The translations under genes were made by a program, and so were the position numbers. The notes beneath the pieces are model-generated. The model did not search any database and had not been told where the DNA came from. It saw only the letters and a list, made by a program, of their open reading frames with translations. DNA of 29,334 nucleotides from SVTX01 sp045660325 (GTDB lineage Bacteria > Bacillota > Clostridia > Oscillospirales > CAG-272), in contig JAZRDO010000027.1 of the NCBI GenBank assembly GCA_045660325.1, positions 1-29,334 of the forward strand, written 5' to 3'. Positions 14,453 to 23,170 of this stretch are shown one piece after another. Positions within the stretch are counted from its first letter, which is position 1, and the number at the start of each line of letters is the position of its first letter.

Positions 14453-15685
14453 ATGCTTTTCAAGAATTCTGAAAATTACATTTCGAGCAATTCTATCCGT
14501 GGGGATTTTGCCCTCATCTGCGGCAATATTGTCCCCTCTTCTGCTTTTGTTTCAAATTCTGAGTGCGCTGTTTTTAATAATTGCCTTATTTTGCCCGGCT
14601 TTTGCGACGTGCACGTGCATTTTCGTGAGCCGGGATATTTGTATAAAGAGGACATAGGCACGGGCTCGCGCGCAGCGGCAAGGGGCGGATACACCTCCGT
14701 TCTCACGATGCCAAACCTCAATCCCGTTCCCGACAATTACGAGAGCTTAAAGGTACAGCTCGACGCGATAGCCGAAAAAGCAGTTATCGGCGTACACCCC
14801 TACGGCTCAATTACAGTAGGCCAGAAGGGTGAGGCTCTCTCCGACCTTGAAGGAATGGCGCGCGACGCGATCGCATTTTCCGACGACGGTCGCGGAGTTC
14901 AGTCTGAGGAGATGATGGCGGAGGCAATGAAGGAAGCCCGTCGCCTCGGCAAAATAATCGTAGCGCACTGCGAGGATAATTCCCTGCTCCGCGGCGGATA
15001 CATTCACGACGGCGAATACGCGAAGGCTCACGGACACCGCGGAATATGCTCGGAGAGTGAATGGGGCCCGATCGCCCGAGATATAGCTCTTGCAGAAAAA
15101 ATCGGATGCGCGTATCACGTGTGCCACATCTCCACTAAGGAATCCGTTGATATAATAAGAAAGGCAAAAGCTCGCGGAGTTGATATAACCTGCGAGACCG
15201 CTCCCCACTATCTCGTACTTGACGACAGCAAGCTTGAGGAGCACGGCCGCTTCAAGATGAATCCTCCTATACGCGATAAGTCCGACCGCGACGCGCTTAT
15301 CGAAGGTATTCTCGACGGTACGATCGATATGATCGCAACCGACCACGCGCCCCACTCTGCAGAGGAAAAGAGCCGCGGACTTGATGGCAGTAATATGGGC
15401 GTTGTAGGAATTGAAACCGCGTTCCCCATAATGTACACGAATTTTGTAAAGACAGGTAAGATGACCTTAGAGCATCTTTTAAATCTCCTCGTTTACAATC
15501 CCCGCCGCCGCTTCGGACTTAAGGAAAACGGCTTCTCGGTGTGGACTGTCGACGAAGAATATACAATTGATCCCGACGACTTCGTATCAAAGGGAAAGAG
15601 CACGCCCTTCGAGGGAGAAAAGGTATATGGCAAGTGCATCCTGACCGTTTGCGACGGTAAGGTAGTATGGAAGGAAAAGATATGA
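14453..15685 (+). CDS. pyrC: Dihydroorotase, 410 aa
   Basis: Dihydroorotase closes carbamoyl-aspartate to dihydroorotate, the third step of UMP synthesis. The metal site shows as GFCDVHVHFREPG (His54 and His56) and the downstream ATDHAPHS segment. The length of about 410 residues fits the class I type common in Firmicutes. The ATG at 14453 has GGAGGAAA eight bases upstream; the in-frame ATG at 14417 lies on the promoter start site and is excluded. It is the first gene of the pyr operon and its stop overlaps the pyrK start (ATGA), so the two are translationally coupled. Divergent from the ZIP transporter. Confidence 0.95.
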   Translation: MLFKNSENYISSNSIRGDFALICGNIVPSSAFVSNSECAVFNNCLILPGFCDVHVHFREPGYLYKEDIGTGSRAAARGGYTSVLTMPNLNPVPDNYESLKVQLDAIAEKAVIGVHPYGSITVGQKGEALSDLEGMARDAIAFSDDGRGVQSEEMMAEAMKEARRLGKIIVAHCEDNSLLRGGYIHDGEYAKAHGHRGICSESEWGPIARDIALAEKIGCAYHVCHISTKESVDIIRKAKARGVDITCETAPHYLVLDDSKLEEHGRFKMNPPIRDKSDRDALIEGILDGTIDMIATDHAPHSAEEKSRGLDGSNMGVVGIETAFPIMYTNFVKTGKMTLEHLLNLLVYNPRRRFGLKENGFSVWTVDEEYTIDPDDFVSKGKSTPFEGEKVYGKCILTVCDGKVVWKEKI

Positions 15686-16422
15686 AAGACGTAGCATTAA
15701 AAATAAAATCAAATATTTGCATAGCGCCCACAGTATATAAAATGGTGCTTTGCGGAGACACGACCGATATTACCGCTCCCGGTCAGTTTGTAAACTTCAA
15801 GCTCGACGGACTTTATCTCCGCCGTCCCATTTCGGTTTGCGACTACAGTGACGACACACTCACGGTTATCTACAAGGTGGTTGGAGAGGGTACAGAGCAG
15901 ATGTCAAGAATGCGCGATGGCGAGGAGATCCTCACACTCACAGGACTTGGCAACGGCTATAACACAGAAAAATCGGGTGACGCGCCCCTGCTTCTCGGCG
16001 GCGGCGTTGGTATCCCCCCTATGTATAATCTCGCCAAGAAGCTTATTTCCGAGGGCAAGCACGTAAAGGTGGTGCTCGGCTTTAACAAGGCGGAGGAAAT
16101 ATTCTACGAGGACGAATTCAACGCACTCGGATGCGAGACCTACGTTTGTACGGCGGACGGAAGCTACGGTATCCGCGGCTTCGTTACGACTGCTATGGAG
16201 AGCCTCGACTACAGCTACTTCTACACCTGCGGTCCGCTTCCTATGTTCAAGGCTATTAACAAGGTTGCAAAGACAAGCGGTCAGTTAAGCTTTGAGGAGA
16301 GAATGGGCTGTGGCTTTGGCGCTTGTATGGGTTGCTCGTGCAAGACGGTTACAGGATACAAGAGAATCTGCAAGGACGGCCCCGTTCTTGAGAGAGAGGA
16401 GATATTATGGGAACAGATTTAA
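15682..16422 (+). CDS. pyrK: Dihydroorotate dehydrogenase electron-transfer subunit, 246 aa
   Basis: PyrK passes electrons from the class 1B dihydroorotate dehydrogenase to NAD+. It carries FAD and a [2Fe-2S] cluster. The FAD site includes LRRPISV (46-52), the nucleotide-binding loop is GGGVGIPP (106-113), and the cluster ligands are Cys210, Cys215, Cys218 and Cys230 (C-x4-C-x2-C-x11-C). I chose the ATG at 15682, which overlaps the pyrC stop, over one five codons upstream. Its end overlaps the pyrD start by 16 bases, as expected for two subunits made together. Confidence 0.95.
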   Translation: MKDVALKIKSNICIAPTVYKMVLCGDTTDITAPGQFVNFKLDGLYLRRPISVCDYSDDTLTVIYKVVGEGTEQMSRMRDGEEILTLTGLGNGYNTEKSGDAPLLLGGGVGIPPMYNLAKKLISEGKHVKVVLGFNKAEEIFYEDEFNALGCETYVCTADGSYGIRGFVTTAMESLDYSYFYTCGPLPMFKAINKVAKTSGQLSFEERMGCGFGACMGCSCKTVTGYKRICKDGPVLEREEILWEQI

Positions 16423-17321
16423 GAACAACACTTTGCGGAATCGAGCTTGCAAACCCCATAATTCCCGCAAGCGGAACGTTTGGCTTCGGCTATGAATTCG
16501 CGGAGCTTTACGATATAAATATGCTCGGTAGCTTCTCCTTTAAGGGAACTACAAAGGACAAGAGATTCGGCAATCCCACGCCCCGAATCGCAGAATGTAC
16601 AAGCGGTCTTATCAATGCGGTAGGTCTTCAGAACCCCGGCGTTGAGGACGTGCTTAAATATGAAATGCCCAAGCTCAAGGCAGTTTTCCATAAGCCCGTT
16701 ATGGCAAACGTATCGGGATTCTCGGTAGAGGACTACGCCTACACGGTTGAGCGCCTTGATGCCGAGGAGCAGATCGGTTGGTTTGAGGTAAACGTATCCT
16801 GCCCCAACGTTCACGGCGGCGGTATGAGCTTCGGCACAAATCCCGAAGCGGCGGCAGAGGTTACCCGCGCAGTTCGCAAGGTAACAAACAAGCCTATTAT
16901 CATCAAGCTCTCCCCCAACGTAACCGATATCGTAAGCATCGCAAAGGCGTGCGAGGATGCGGGCGCGGACGGAATCAGCCTTATAAACACCCTTCTCGGT
17001 ATGAGAATAAATCTTAAGACGAAGAAGCCCGTTATCGCAAACAAGATGGGCGGCTTCTCGGGTCCTGCGATCAAGCCTGTTGCCGTTCGTATGGTATATC
17101 AGGTGTACGACGCGGTCAAGATCCCGATCGTCGGTATGGGCGGTGTTGAAACTGCCGAGGACGTTATTGAATTTATGCTCGCGGGCGCTACTGCGGTAGA
17201 GGTCGGCGCATCAAACCTCATTAACCCCTACGCTTGCCGCGATATTATCCGCGACCTTCCCGCCGCTATGGAAAAGTACGGCATTTCCTCGCTCTCCGAA
17301 ATTATCGGCGGAGCGCACTGA
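16407..17321 (+). CDS. pyrD: Dihydroorotate dehydrogenase class 1B catalytic subunit, 304 aa
   Basis: This FMN enzyme oxidises dihydroorotate to orotate. The active-site segment EVNVSCPN holds Cys132, the catalytic base of class 1 enzymes, and the FMN phosphate region is visible as GMGGVETAEDV and GATAVEVG near the C-terminus. The preceding pyrK gene identifies it as class 1B, a heterotetramer that uses NAD+. Start and ribosome-binding site (GAGAGGAG) lie inside the end of pyrK. Length is typical. Confidence 0.95.
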   Translation: MGTDLRTTLCGIELANPIIPASGTFGFGYEFAELYDINMLGSFSFKGTTKDKRFGNPTPRIAECTSGLINAVGLQNPGVEDVLKYEMPKLKAVFHKPVMANVSGFSVEDYAYTVERLDAEEQIGWFEVNVSCPNVHGGGMSFGTNPEAAAEVTRAVRKVTNKPIIIKLSPNVTDIVSIAKACEDAGADGISLINTLLGMRINLKTKKPVIANKMGGFSGPAIKPVAVRMVYQVYDAVKIPIVGMGGVETAEDVIEFMLAGATAVEVGASNLINPYACRDIIRDLPAAMEKYGISSLSEIIGGAH

Positions 17322-17362
17322 ATTAGTTTAAAATATTTGTAATATAAAAGGAGAATCTAAAA

Positions 17363-18061
17363 ATGGGAAAAGACGTAATCGTTGCCTGCGACTTTTCGAG
17401 CGCCACGCAGGTATTTAGCTTCCTTGACAAGTTCCAGGATGAAAAGCCCTTTGTAAAGATCGGTATGGAGCTCTTCTATGCGGAAGGACCCTCTATCGTA
17501 CGCGAGATCAAAGCAAGAGGACACAAGATATTCCTCGACCTCAAGCTTCACGACATTCCTAACACAGTTAAAAAGTCTATGGCGGTGCTCTCCCGCCTCG
17601 ACGTTGATATGACCAACCTTCACGCCGCAGGTACAATCTCTATGATGGAAGCGGCAATCGAGGGCCTCACTCGTCCCGACGGCACACGTCCTATGCTCAT
17701 CGCGGTAACACAGCTCACCTCCACAGATCAGGAAAGAATGACTCGCGACCTTCTTATCGACGCGCCTATTGACGAGGTGGTTATGCACTACGCTCACAAT
17801 GCAAAGGTGGCAGGTCTTGACGGAGTTGTTTGTTCTCCGCTTGAAGCAGGCAAGGTGCACGACAGATGCGGCAAGGATTTCTGCACAGTAACTCCCGGTG
17901 TTCGTTTCGCTGACGGCGATATCGGCGACCAGAAGAGAGTTATGACACCCGCCGAGGCAAAGAAGATCGGCTCTGACTATATCGTAGTTGGCAGACCCAT
18001 CACAGCGGCGGCAGACCCCGTTGCAGCGTACAGAAGATGCGTAGCTGAATTCTGCGACTAA
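17363..18061 (+). CDS. pyrF: Orotidine 5'-phosphate decarboxylase, 232 aa
   Basis: PyrF converts OMP to UMP, the last step of the pathway. The catalytic array is plain: Lys32 (VKIG) and the motif FLDLKLHDIPNTV with Asp59, Lys61 and Asp64. The C-terminal phosphate-binding strand is DYIVVGRPI. The length of about 230 residues fits the short type 1 enzymes. An AAAGGAG site precedes the ATG, 41 bases after pyrD. The 122-base gap to pyrE holds short TGCAGAG repeats and a hairpin but no good terminator, so the operon probably continues. Confidence 0.95.
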   Translation: MGKDVIVACDFSSATQVFSFLDKFQDEKPFVKIGMELFYAEGPSIVREIKARGHKIFLDLKLHDIPNTVKKSMAVLSRLDVDMTNLHAAGTISMMEAAIEGLTRPDGTRPMLIAVTQLTSTDQERMTRDLLIDAPIDEVVMHYAHNAKVAGLDGVVCSPLEAGKVHDRCGKDFCTVTPGVRFADGDIGDQKRVMTPAEAKKIGSDYIVVGRPITAAADPVAAYRRCVAEFCD

Positions 18062-18075
18062 AAGTTCCAGATACG

Positions 18076-18172
18076 TGCAGAATGCAGAGTGCAAAATGCA
18101 GAGTTGTAAGAGCGATTCGCATTTTGCCCGATGTGCCCCAAGCCTTCCCCACCCGAGAAGGCTAACTATAAA
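18076..18172. repeat. TGCAGAG heptad repeats and hairpin between pyrF and pyrE
   Basis: Four 7-base units run in tandem: TGCAGAA, TGCAGAG, TGCAAAA, TGCAGAG (18076-18103), followed by TTGTAAG. Farther on, AGCCTT and AAGGCT form a weak hairpin at about 18150-18172 with no T-tract. Related heptads occur inverted at 21050-21063 beyond the operon end. Confidence 0.65.
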
Positions 18173-18183
18173 GGAGAAATAAA

Positions 18184-18837
18184 ATGGAAAATTACAAAAG
18201 AGAATTTATACAGTTTTTAGAGAATGCCGGCGTACTCCGATTCGGCGACTTTACCGCAAAGAGCGGACGTAAGATCCCCTACTTTATCAATGCGGGTATG
18301 ATCAAGACAGGTAACGATATCGCAACTCTCGGCGAGTTCTATGCAAAGGCATACAACGAAAAGCTCGGCAACAAGCAGAGCGTTCTCTACGGCCCCGCAT
18401 ACAAGGGTATTTCCCTCTCGGTTTCAGCAGCAGTTGCACTCTCCAAGGGTGGACTCAACGTGCCCTTCTTCTTTAACAGAAAGGAAGTTAAGGATCACGG
18501 CGAGGGCGGTGTATTCGTAGGCTACGTTCCCACAGCGGGCGAGGAGATCGTTATTATTGAGGACGTCATCACAGCGGGCACGGCTATCCGCGAGAGCATG
18601 GAGATCCTCTCCCACCTCGAGGGTGTCAAGGTTGCCGCTACGTTCATTATGGTTGACCGCAAGGAAAAGGGTCAGACCGATAAGGGCGCTATGCAGGAGA
18701 TCGAGGAGCAGTTCGGCTTCCCCGTATACTCCATCGTTGACGTTTACGACATTATCGAGTACCTTGAAGAAAAGGGACACGATCAGGCAGATATCGACAG
18801 AATTAAGAATTACCTTACAGTTTACGGCGCAAAATAA
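18184..18837 (+). CDS. pyrE: Orotate phosphoribosyltransferase, 217 aa
   Basis: PyrE joins orotate to PRPP to form OMP. The PRPP-binding motif is VIIEDVITAGTAI (residues 123-135), and the N-terminal SGRKIPYFINAGM segment and the flexible-loop region FFNRKEVKDHGEGG (97-109) are typical. Its length fits the family. An AAAGGAG site precedes the ATG. It follows pyrF and is followed 19 bases later by pyrB, consistent with one transcript. Confidence 0.95.
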   Translation: MENYKREFIQFLENAGVLRFGDFTAKSGRKIPYFINAGMIKTGNDIATLGEFYAKAYNEKLGNKQSVLYGPAYKGISLSVSAAVALSKGGLNVPFFFNRKEVKDHGEGGVFVGYVPTAGEEIVIIEDVITAGTAIRESMEILSHLEGVKVAATFIMVDRKEKGQTDKGAMQEIEEQFGFPVYSIVDVYDIIEYLEEKGHDQADIDRIKNYLTVYGAK

Positions 18838-18856
18838 TCTCTTGGGAGGACATAAA

Positions 18857-19774
18857 ATGAGAAGTCTTATAGACATTCGCGACCTTTCGGTTGAGGAGAT
18901 CGACAAGCTCATCTCCACGTCCGAGGATATAATTGCAAATCCCGAAAAGTATGCCGAGGCCTGCCACGGCAAAAAGCTCGCAACACTTTTCTTTGAGCCC
19001 TCGACAAGAACAAGACTCTCCTTTGAGGCGGCTATGTACGAGCTTGGCGGTAACGTGCTTTCGGTTTCAAGCGCAAGCTCCAGCTCTGCGGCTAAGGGCG
19101 AGAGCGTTGCCGACACGGCAAAGACGGTCTCCTGCTACGCGGATATTATCGCTATGCGTCATCCCAAGGAGGGCGCTCCCCTCGTTGCCGCAATGAACGC
19201 GAGCATTCCCGTTATCAATGCGGGCGACGGCGGACACAATCACCCCACACAGACTCTTGCAGACCTCTGCACGATCAAGCTTGAAACAGGCAGACTTGAC
19301 AACATTACGGTCGGCTTCTGCGGAGACTTGAAATTCGGCAGAACGGTTCACTCTCTTATCGAAGCTCTCTCTAGATACGAAAACGTAAAGTTCGTGCTTA
19401 TCTCCCCCGAGGAATTGAAGCTTCCGAGCTACGTAAAGAAGGATACACTCAAGGCTCACAATCTTGAATACAAGCAGACGACCTCTCTTGAGGAGGTTAT
19501 GCCCGAGCTTGACATTCTCTATATGACAAGAGTTCAGAGAGAAAGATTCTTCAACGAGGAAGACTATCTCCGACTCAAGGACAGCTATATCCTGACTCCC
19601 GAAAAGCTCAAGGGCGCGAAGGACTCCCTCCGCATTCTCCATCCCCTGCCCCGCGTAAACGAGATCTCGGTCGCTATCGACTCCGATCCCCGCGCGTGCT
19701 ACTTCAAGCAGGTGCTTTACGGCAAATACATGAGAATGGCGCTCATTATGATGCTTCTCGGCATAGAAGCATAA
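18857..19774 (+). CDS. pyrB: Aspartate carbamoyltransferase catalytic subunit, 305 aa
   Basis: PyrB condenses carbamoyl phosphate with aspartate, the first committed pyrimidine step. The carbamoyl-phosphate site is LFFEPSTRTRLSFE (about 44-57), Lys80 sits in the 80s loop (AAKGES), and HPTQTLAD follows near 130; these are class signatures. The ATG at 18857 is preceded by GGGAGG; the much longer upstream frame runs antiparallel to nothing real but through pyrE in another frame, so it is rejected. The pyrI gene directly downstream indicates an allosteric holoenzyme. Confidence 0.95.
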   Translation: MRSLIDIRDLSVEEIDKLISTSEDIIANPEKYAEACHGKKLATLFFEPSTRTRLSFEAAMYELGGNVLSVSSASSSSAAKGESVADTAKTVSCYADIIAMRHPKEGAPLVAAMNASIPVINAGDGGHNHPTQTLADLCTIKLETGRLDNITVGFCGDLKFGRTVHSLIEALSRYENVKFVLISPEELKLPSYVKKDTLKAHNLEYKQTTSLEEVMPELDILYMTRVQRERFFNEEDYLRLKDSYILTPEKLKGAKDSLRILHPLPRVNEISVAIDSDPRACYFKQVLYGKYMRMALIMMLLGIEA

Positions 19775-19786
19775 GGGAGGTAAATT

Positions 19787-20212
19787 ATGCACATAGATTC
19801 TATTAAGAACGGTATCGTTATCGACCACATTCCCGCAGGTGTTGGAATGGATATTTATAACCTTTTAGGTCTTGACTCCCTTGATTGCTCCATCGCGCTT
19901 ATCAAGAACGCGCAGAGCGCAAAGCTCGGCCGAAAGGATATTATCAAAATCGACGCGGATATTGATATCAATATGGATATTCTCGGCTACGTCGCGCCCG
20001 GAGTTACCGTAAATATTATCAAGGACGGCTCCCGCGTTGAAAAGCGCAGCATCGCGCTTCCCGAAAAGCTTGTAAATGTAATTTTCTGCAAGAACCCCAG
20101 ATGTATTACGTCCACCGAGCAGGAGCTCCCCCAGATATTCAAGCTTACAAACAAGGATGCCCGTGTTTATCGCTGCCTCTACTGCGAAACACAGGCAAAC
20201 AAGCAAAAATGA
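19787..20212 (+). CDS. pyrI: Aspartate carbamoyltransferase regulatory subunit, 141 aa
   Basis: PyrI binds nucleotide effectors and links the PyrB trimers. The zinc site that joins the subunits is complete: Cys101, Cys106, Cys130 and Cys133 (CKNPRC and CLYC). The allosteric domain is visible as IDHIPAGVGMDIYNLLGL and the GRKDIIKID strand. An AGGGAGG site lies 12 bases after pyrB. Its presence suggests feedback control by CTP or similar effectors at the protein level, fitting the lack of an attenuator. The stop codon overlaps the next gene's start. Confidence 0.95.
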   Translation: MHIDSIKNGIVIDHIPAGVGMDIYNLLGLDSLDCSIALIKNAQSAKLGRKDIIKIDADIDINMDILGYVAPGVTVNIIKDGSRVEKRSIALPEKLVNVIFCKNPRCITSTEQELPQIFKLTNKDARVYRCLYCETQANKQK

Positions 20213-21015
20213 TGATAGAAAAATCAACACTCCTTACCTCTCCGCACGCCTTCTCGACGCGGCTCGGAGGGGTAAGCTTTCATAATCACACAAAATATTT
20301 AAACCTCGGCTTTGGCCGTGGCGACGACGACTCGGTAGTTCTCAAAAATTTGGAGGCATTTGCCGACGCGGCGGGATTTGACAAAGATAGTGTCGTATCT
20401 CTTCCGCAGGTACACTCAACCGAGGTTATCGAGGTGGATGAAAGCCTCTGCGGTATGGGTTACACAAGACGGGATTTTGAATCATACGAGCATAAATTTG
20501 CCGACGGATATATAACGAACGAACGCGGTGTAACGCTCGGTGTCAAGACCGCTGACTGCGTTCCGATACTCCTCGAATGCCGTGACGATTCGGGCAAAAT
20601 TATCGCCGTAGGCGCACTCCACGCAGGCTGGCGCGGAACTGTGGCGGGAATTCAAAAAATCGCCGTAGAGAAGCTTATTTCCCTTTATGGAGCAAAGGTA
20701 GAAAACATTTATGCTGCTATCGGCCCCTGTATTCACTCCTGCTGCTTTGAGGTGGGGACTGACGTATATGAAGCCGTTCGCGCGCTTGGCGAGGACTACG
20801 CGAGGGATTTCTGCACTCCTCGTAAAAATATAGAAGGAAAATATATGTGCGACCTCGTCGGCATTAATACCCGCCTTCTTGAATCTGTCGGCGTTCCAAA
20901 GGAAAACATTGATACAATAGACGAATGCACCTACTGTCATCCCGAAAAATACTATTCCCACCGTTATTCAGGCGGTAACCGTGGAACTATGCTTTCGGTG
21001 ATTTGGATGGAGTGA
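20209..21015 (+). CDS. pgeF: Multicopper-oxidase-like / purine nucleoside phosphorylase YfiH family, 268 aa
   Basis: The protein matches the YfiH/PgeF (formerly polyphenol oxidase or laccase-domain) family. Putative metal or catalytic residues are visible: His69 (LPQVHS), Cys117 (KTADCVPI) and His138 (GALHAGWRG), followed by GPCIHSCCFEVG. Family members have been reported with purine nucleoside phosphorylase or adenosine deaminase activity and with a link to peptidoglycan editing. The start is taken at 20209, where ATG overlaps the pyrI stop; 20212 is equally possible. It is the last gene of the pyr operon, an uncommon place for it, and ends before a 20-bp perfect inverted repeat terminator. 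Confidence 0.85.
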   Translation: MMIEKSTLLTSPHAFSTRLGGVSFHNHTKYLNLGFGRGDDDSVVLKNLEAFADAAGFDKDSVVSLPQVHSTEVIEVDESLCGMGYTRRDFESYEHKFADGYITNERGVTLGVKTADCVPILLECRDDSGKIIAVGALHAGWRGTVAGIQKIAVEKLISLYGAKVENIYAAIGPCIHSCCFEVGTDVYEAVRALGEDYARDFCTPRKNIEGKYMCDLVGINTRLLESVGVPKENIDTIDECTYCHPEKYYSHRYSGGNRGTMLSVIWME

Positions 21016-21049
21016 AATTAAAGGGGCGATTTACAGATTTTCCCCACAA

Positions 21050-21063
21050 CTCTCCACTCTGCA
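21050..21063 (-). repeat. Inverted TGCAGAG/TGGAGAG heptads
   Basis: On the minus strand TGCAGAG-TGGAGAG is followed by TTGTGGGG. It resembles the heptads at 18076-18103, and both end in GAGTTGT, so the two spots share a repeat family in opposite orientation. Confidence 0.55.
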
Positions 21064-21065
21064 CT

Positions 21066-21108
21066 AATAAAGAAAAGCTTCACCCGACGGGTGAAGCTTT
21101 TCTTTATT
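21066..21108. terminator. Perfect 20-bp bidirectional terminator
   Basis: The arm at 21066-21085 (ends GCTTCACCC) is matched exactly by 21089-21108 around a GAC centre. A-rich and T-rich flanks let it work both ways, ending the pyr operon and the convergent ABC-F gene, whose stop lies inside the right arm. Confidence 0.9.
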
Positions 21109-23038
21109 CCAGCTCCTCATAGATCTCCATAAGTCGCTCTTCGATTTGGTTTTTGCGATTATCAAGCTCGGCAACCTTCTTATAATCATACGCCGCCTCG
21201 CCCATAAGAGCCTCCTCAACCTCGGAAAGCTCAATTTCAAGCTTTTCCATTTCCTTCTGGAGCTTGGCAATTCGATTTGCGCGACGTCGAGCCTCGGACG
21301 CGTCCTGCTTACTCTTTAAGTAATCCTCTTTTGATTTACTCTCGGCAGTAGCGGTAAACGTCTTAATTTCACCCAAACTCTGTTTGCGATTTTCCACAAA
21401 CTCACGGAATTCGGTATATCCCCTGCCCACGTTTACGATATTATAATCAAACATATCACCGTCCACGTAACCGTCGGGCTTGAGCTCAATAATTCTCGTT
21501 GAGAGCTTTTCAATAAAATATCTATCGTGCGAAACCGCGATAATAGTTCCGTCAAAATCCTCAAGCGCGCCCTCAAGCGCCTCACGGGAATCAATATCAA
21601 GGTGGTTTGTCGGCTCGTCGAGGACTAACACGTTCATCTTTGACAAAATAAGCTTTGAAAGTGTAAGACGCGCTCTCTCGCCGCCCGACAAGACGCTTAC
21701 CTTTTTATAAATATCGTCGCCACGGAAGGAGAACGCCGCGAGTGTCGCGCGTATCTTCTGCTCGGGGAGAGTTGGGTAAGCATCCCAGAGCTCATCTATA
21801 ACCGTACTGTTCGAGTCAAGATTCTGGTTTTCCTGATCGTAGTAGCCGATCTCGACGTTGTATCCTCTCTCAATTCTACCCGAGGTAGCCACAAGCTTTT
21901 GCATAATGATCTTGATCAAGGTTGACTTTCCGCAACCGTTAGGGCCTACGATAAGAAGTCGGTCGCGCTTCTTTACAAGGAAATTAAGGTTATCAAAAAG
22001 TCTTCTGCCGGGGAACGCCATTGAAAGATTCTTTACCGTCAAAACGTCATTTCCGCTCTCGAGAGAAGACGTAAACTGAAGTCTTATGCCCCTCGGAGCG
22101 TTCTCGGGAGCTTCAAGCTTCTCCATCTTGTCAAGCAGCTTTTGTCTTGACTCGGCGGCAATAATGTTTCTCTCGCGATTCCACTGTCTCTGCTGAGCAA
22201 TATACGCCTCCTGACGCGCGATCTCCTTTTGCTGATCGCGGTAGTGCTTCTCGTATATCTCGCGGTCGATCCTTCTCTGCTCCATGCTCTTGGTGTAATT
22301 TCCACAATAGAGCTTAGCGTGAGTATTTTCGATAGCGAGAGTTTTATTTGTGACCTTATCAAGAAAATATCGGTCGTGCGAAATTACCATAACGCACTTT
22401 TTGTACTGAACAAGATAGCTCTCAAGCCAACCGAGAGTCTCGATATCAAGGTGGTTCGTCGGCTCGTCGAGCATCAATATATCGGGCTCACGCGACAGCT
22501 GGATAGCAAGCGCGAGTCTCGTTCTCTGTCCGCCCGAGAGAAGATTTACGTCGGTCTTCTTATGCTCCTCGTCAAAGCCGAGCTTTGAGAGAATGGACGA
22601 GCAACGCGCACGGAATTCAAGTCCGCCATCCGAAATAAATCTTTCGTGGAGCGCGGTATATTCCTTTACGTATGAATCATGATTTTTGTCGTTTATATTC
22701 TCAAGCCTAGCCTCAAGAGACGCAAGCCTGCTCTCCATATCGAGAAGCTCGGGAAAGGCATTATACATCTGCTCAAGCGCGCTCTCGCCCGTATTGGGAT
22801 TATCGTCAAACGCGCCGTACTGAGTGAGAATTCCCACACTCTTGCCCTTCGAGATATACACCTCGCCGTCGGTGGGCTCGTACTCACCGCAAATAAGCTT
22901 GAAAAGAGTAGTCTTTCCGCTGCCGTTGACACCGATAATACCCAGCTTATCGTTCTCCTCAAGCGAGAAGGACACCTTATTCAATATTGTCTTATCGCCG
23001 AATTCAAGGCAGAGATTGTTTACACTTAAGCTTAACAT
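21104..23038 (-). CDS. ABC-F family ATP-binding protein, 644 aa
   Basis: Two ABC ATPase domains lie in one chain with no membrane segment, the layout of ABC-F proteins that act on ribosomes. Domain 1 has Walker A GVNGSGKT (36-43), the LLSGGQ signature and Walker B ILMLDEPTNHLD. Domain 2 has GPNGCGKS, VLSGGE and VLVLDEPTNHLD. Between them is the charged linker with the KHYRDQQKEIARQEAYI helix, and the last 80 residues form a charged coiled coil. The nearest subgroup appears to be the YdiF/YfmR-like housekeeping type, but antibiotic-resistance members share this plan, so the role is not certain. It is monocistronic, with a weak AGG ribosome-binding site, and convergent with pgeF. Confidence 0.9.
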   Translation of the reverse strand: MLSLSVNNLCLEFGDKTILNKVSFSLEENDKLGIIGVNGSGKTTLFKLICGEYEPTDGEVYISKGKSVGILTQYGAFDDNPNTGESALEQMYNAFPELLDMESRLASLEARLENINDKNHDSYVKEYTALHERFISDGGLEFRARCSSILSKLGFDEEHKKTDVNLLSGGQRTRLALAIQLSREPDILMLDEPTNHLDIETLGWLESYLVQYKKCVMVISHDRYFLDKVTNKTLAIENTHAKLYCGNYTKSMEQRRIDREIYEKHYRDQQKEIARQEAYIAQQRQWNRERNIIAAESRQKLLDKMEKLEAPENAPRGIRLQFTSSLESGNDVLTVKNLSMAFPGRRLFDNLNFLVKKRDRLLIVGPNGCGKSTLIKIIMQKLVATSGRIERGYNVEIGYYDQENQNLDSNSTVIDELWDAYPTLPEQKIRATLAAFSFRGDDIYKKVSVLSGGERARLTLSKLILSKMNVLVLDEPTNHLDIDSREALEGALEDFDGTIIAVSHDRYFIEKLSTRIIELKPDGYVDGDMFDYNIVNVGRGYTEFREFVENRKQSLGEIKTFTATAESKSKEDYLKSKQDASEARRRANRIAKLQKEMEKLEIELSEVEEALMGEAAYDYKKVAELDNRKNQIEERLMEIYEELE

Positions 23039-23069
23039 TTATTTATACCTGTCTAAAATTTAAATTGAG

Positions 23070-23098
23070 TTGACTTTTACACCCGTTTAATGTATAAT
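23070..23098 (+). promoter_or_regulatory. Promoter of the glycerol-3-phosphate dehydrogenase gene
   Basis: TTGACT (23070-23075), a 17-base spacer, then TATAAT (23093-23098), with TG one base before the -10 (extended -10). Confidence 0.8.
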
Positions 23099-23170
23099 TA
23101 TCATATACTATATAATTGTACACTATTTTGTGGATTTTTGCAAGTACAAATACGGAAAAGGAGGGGAAAA

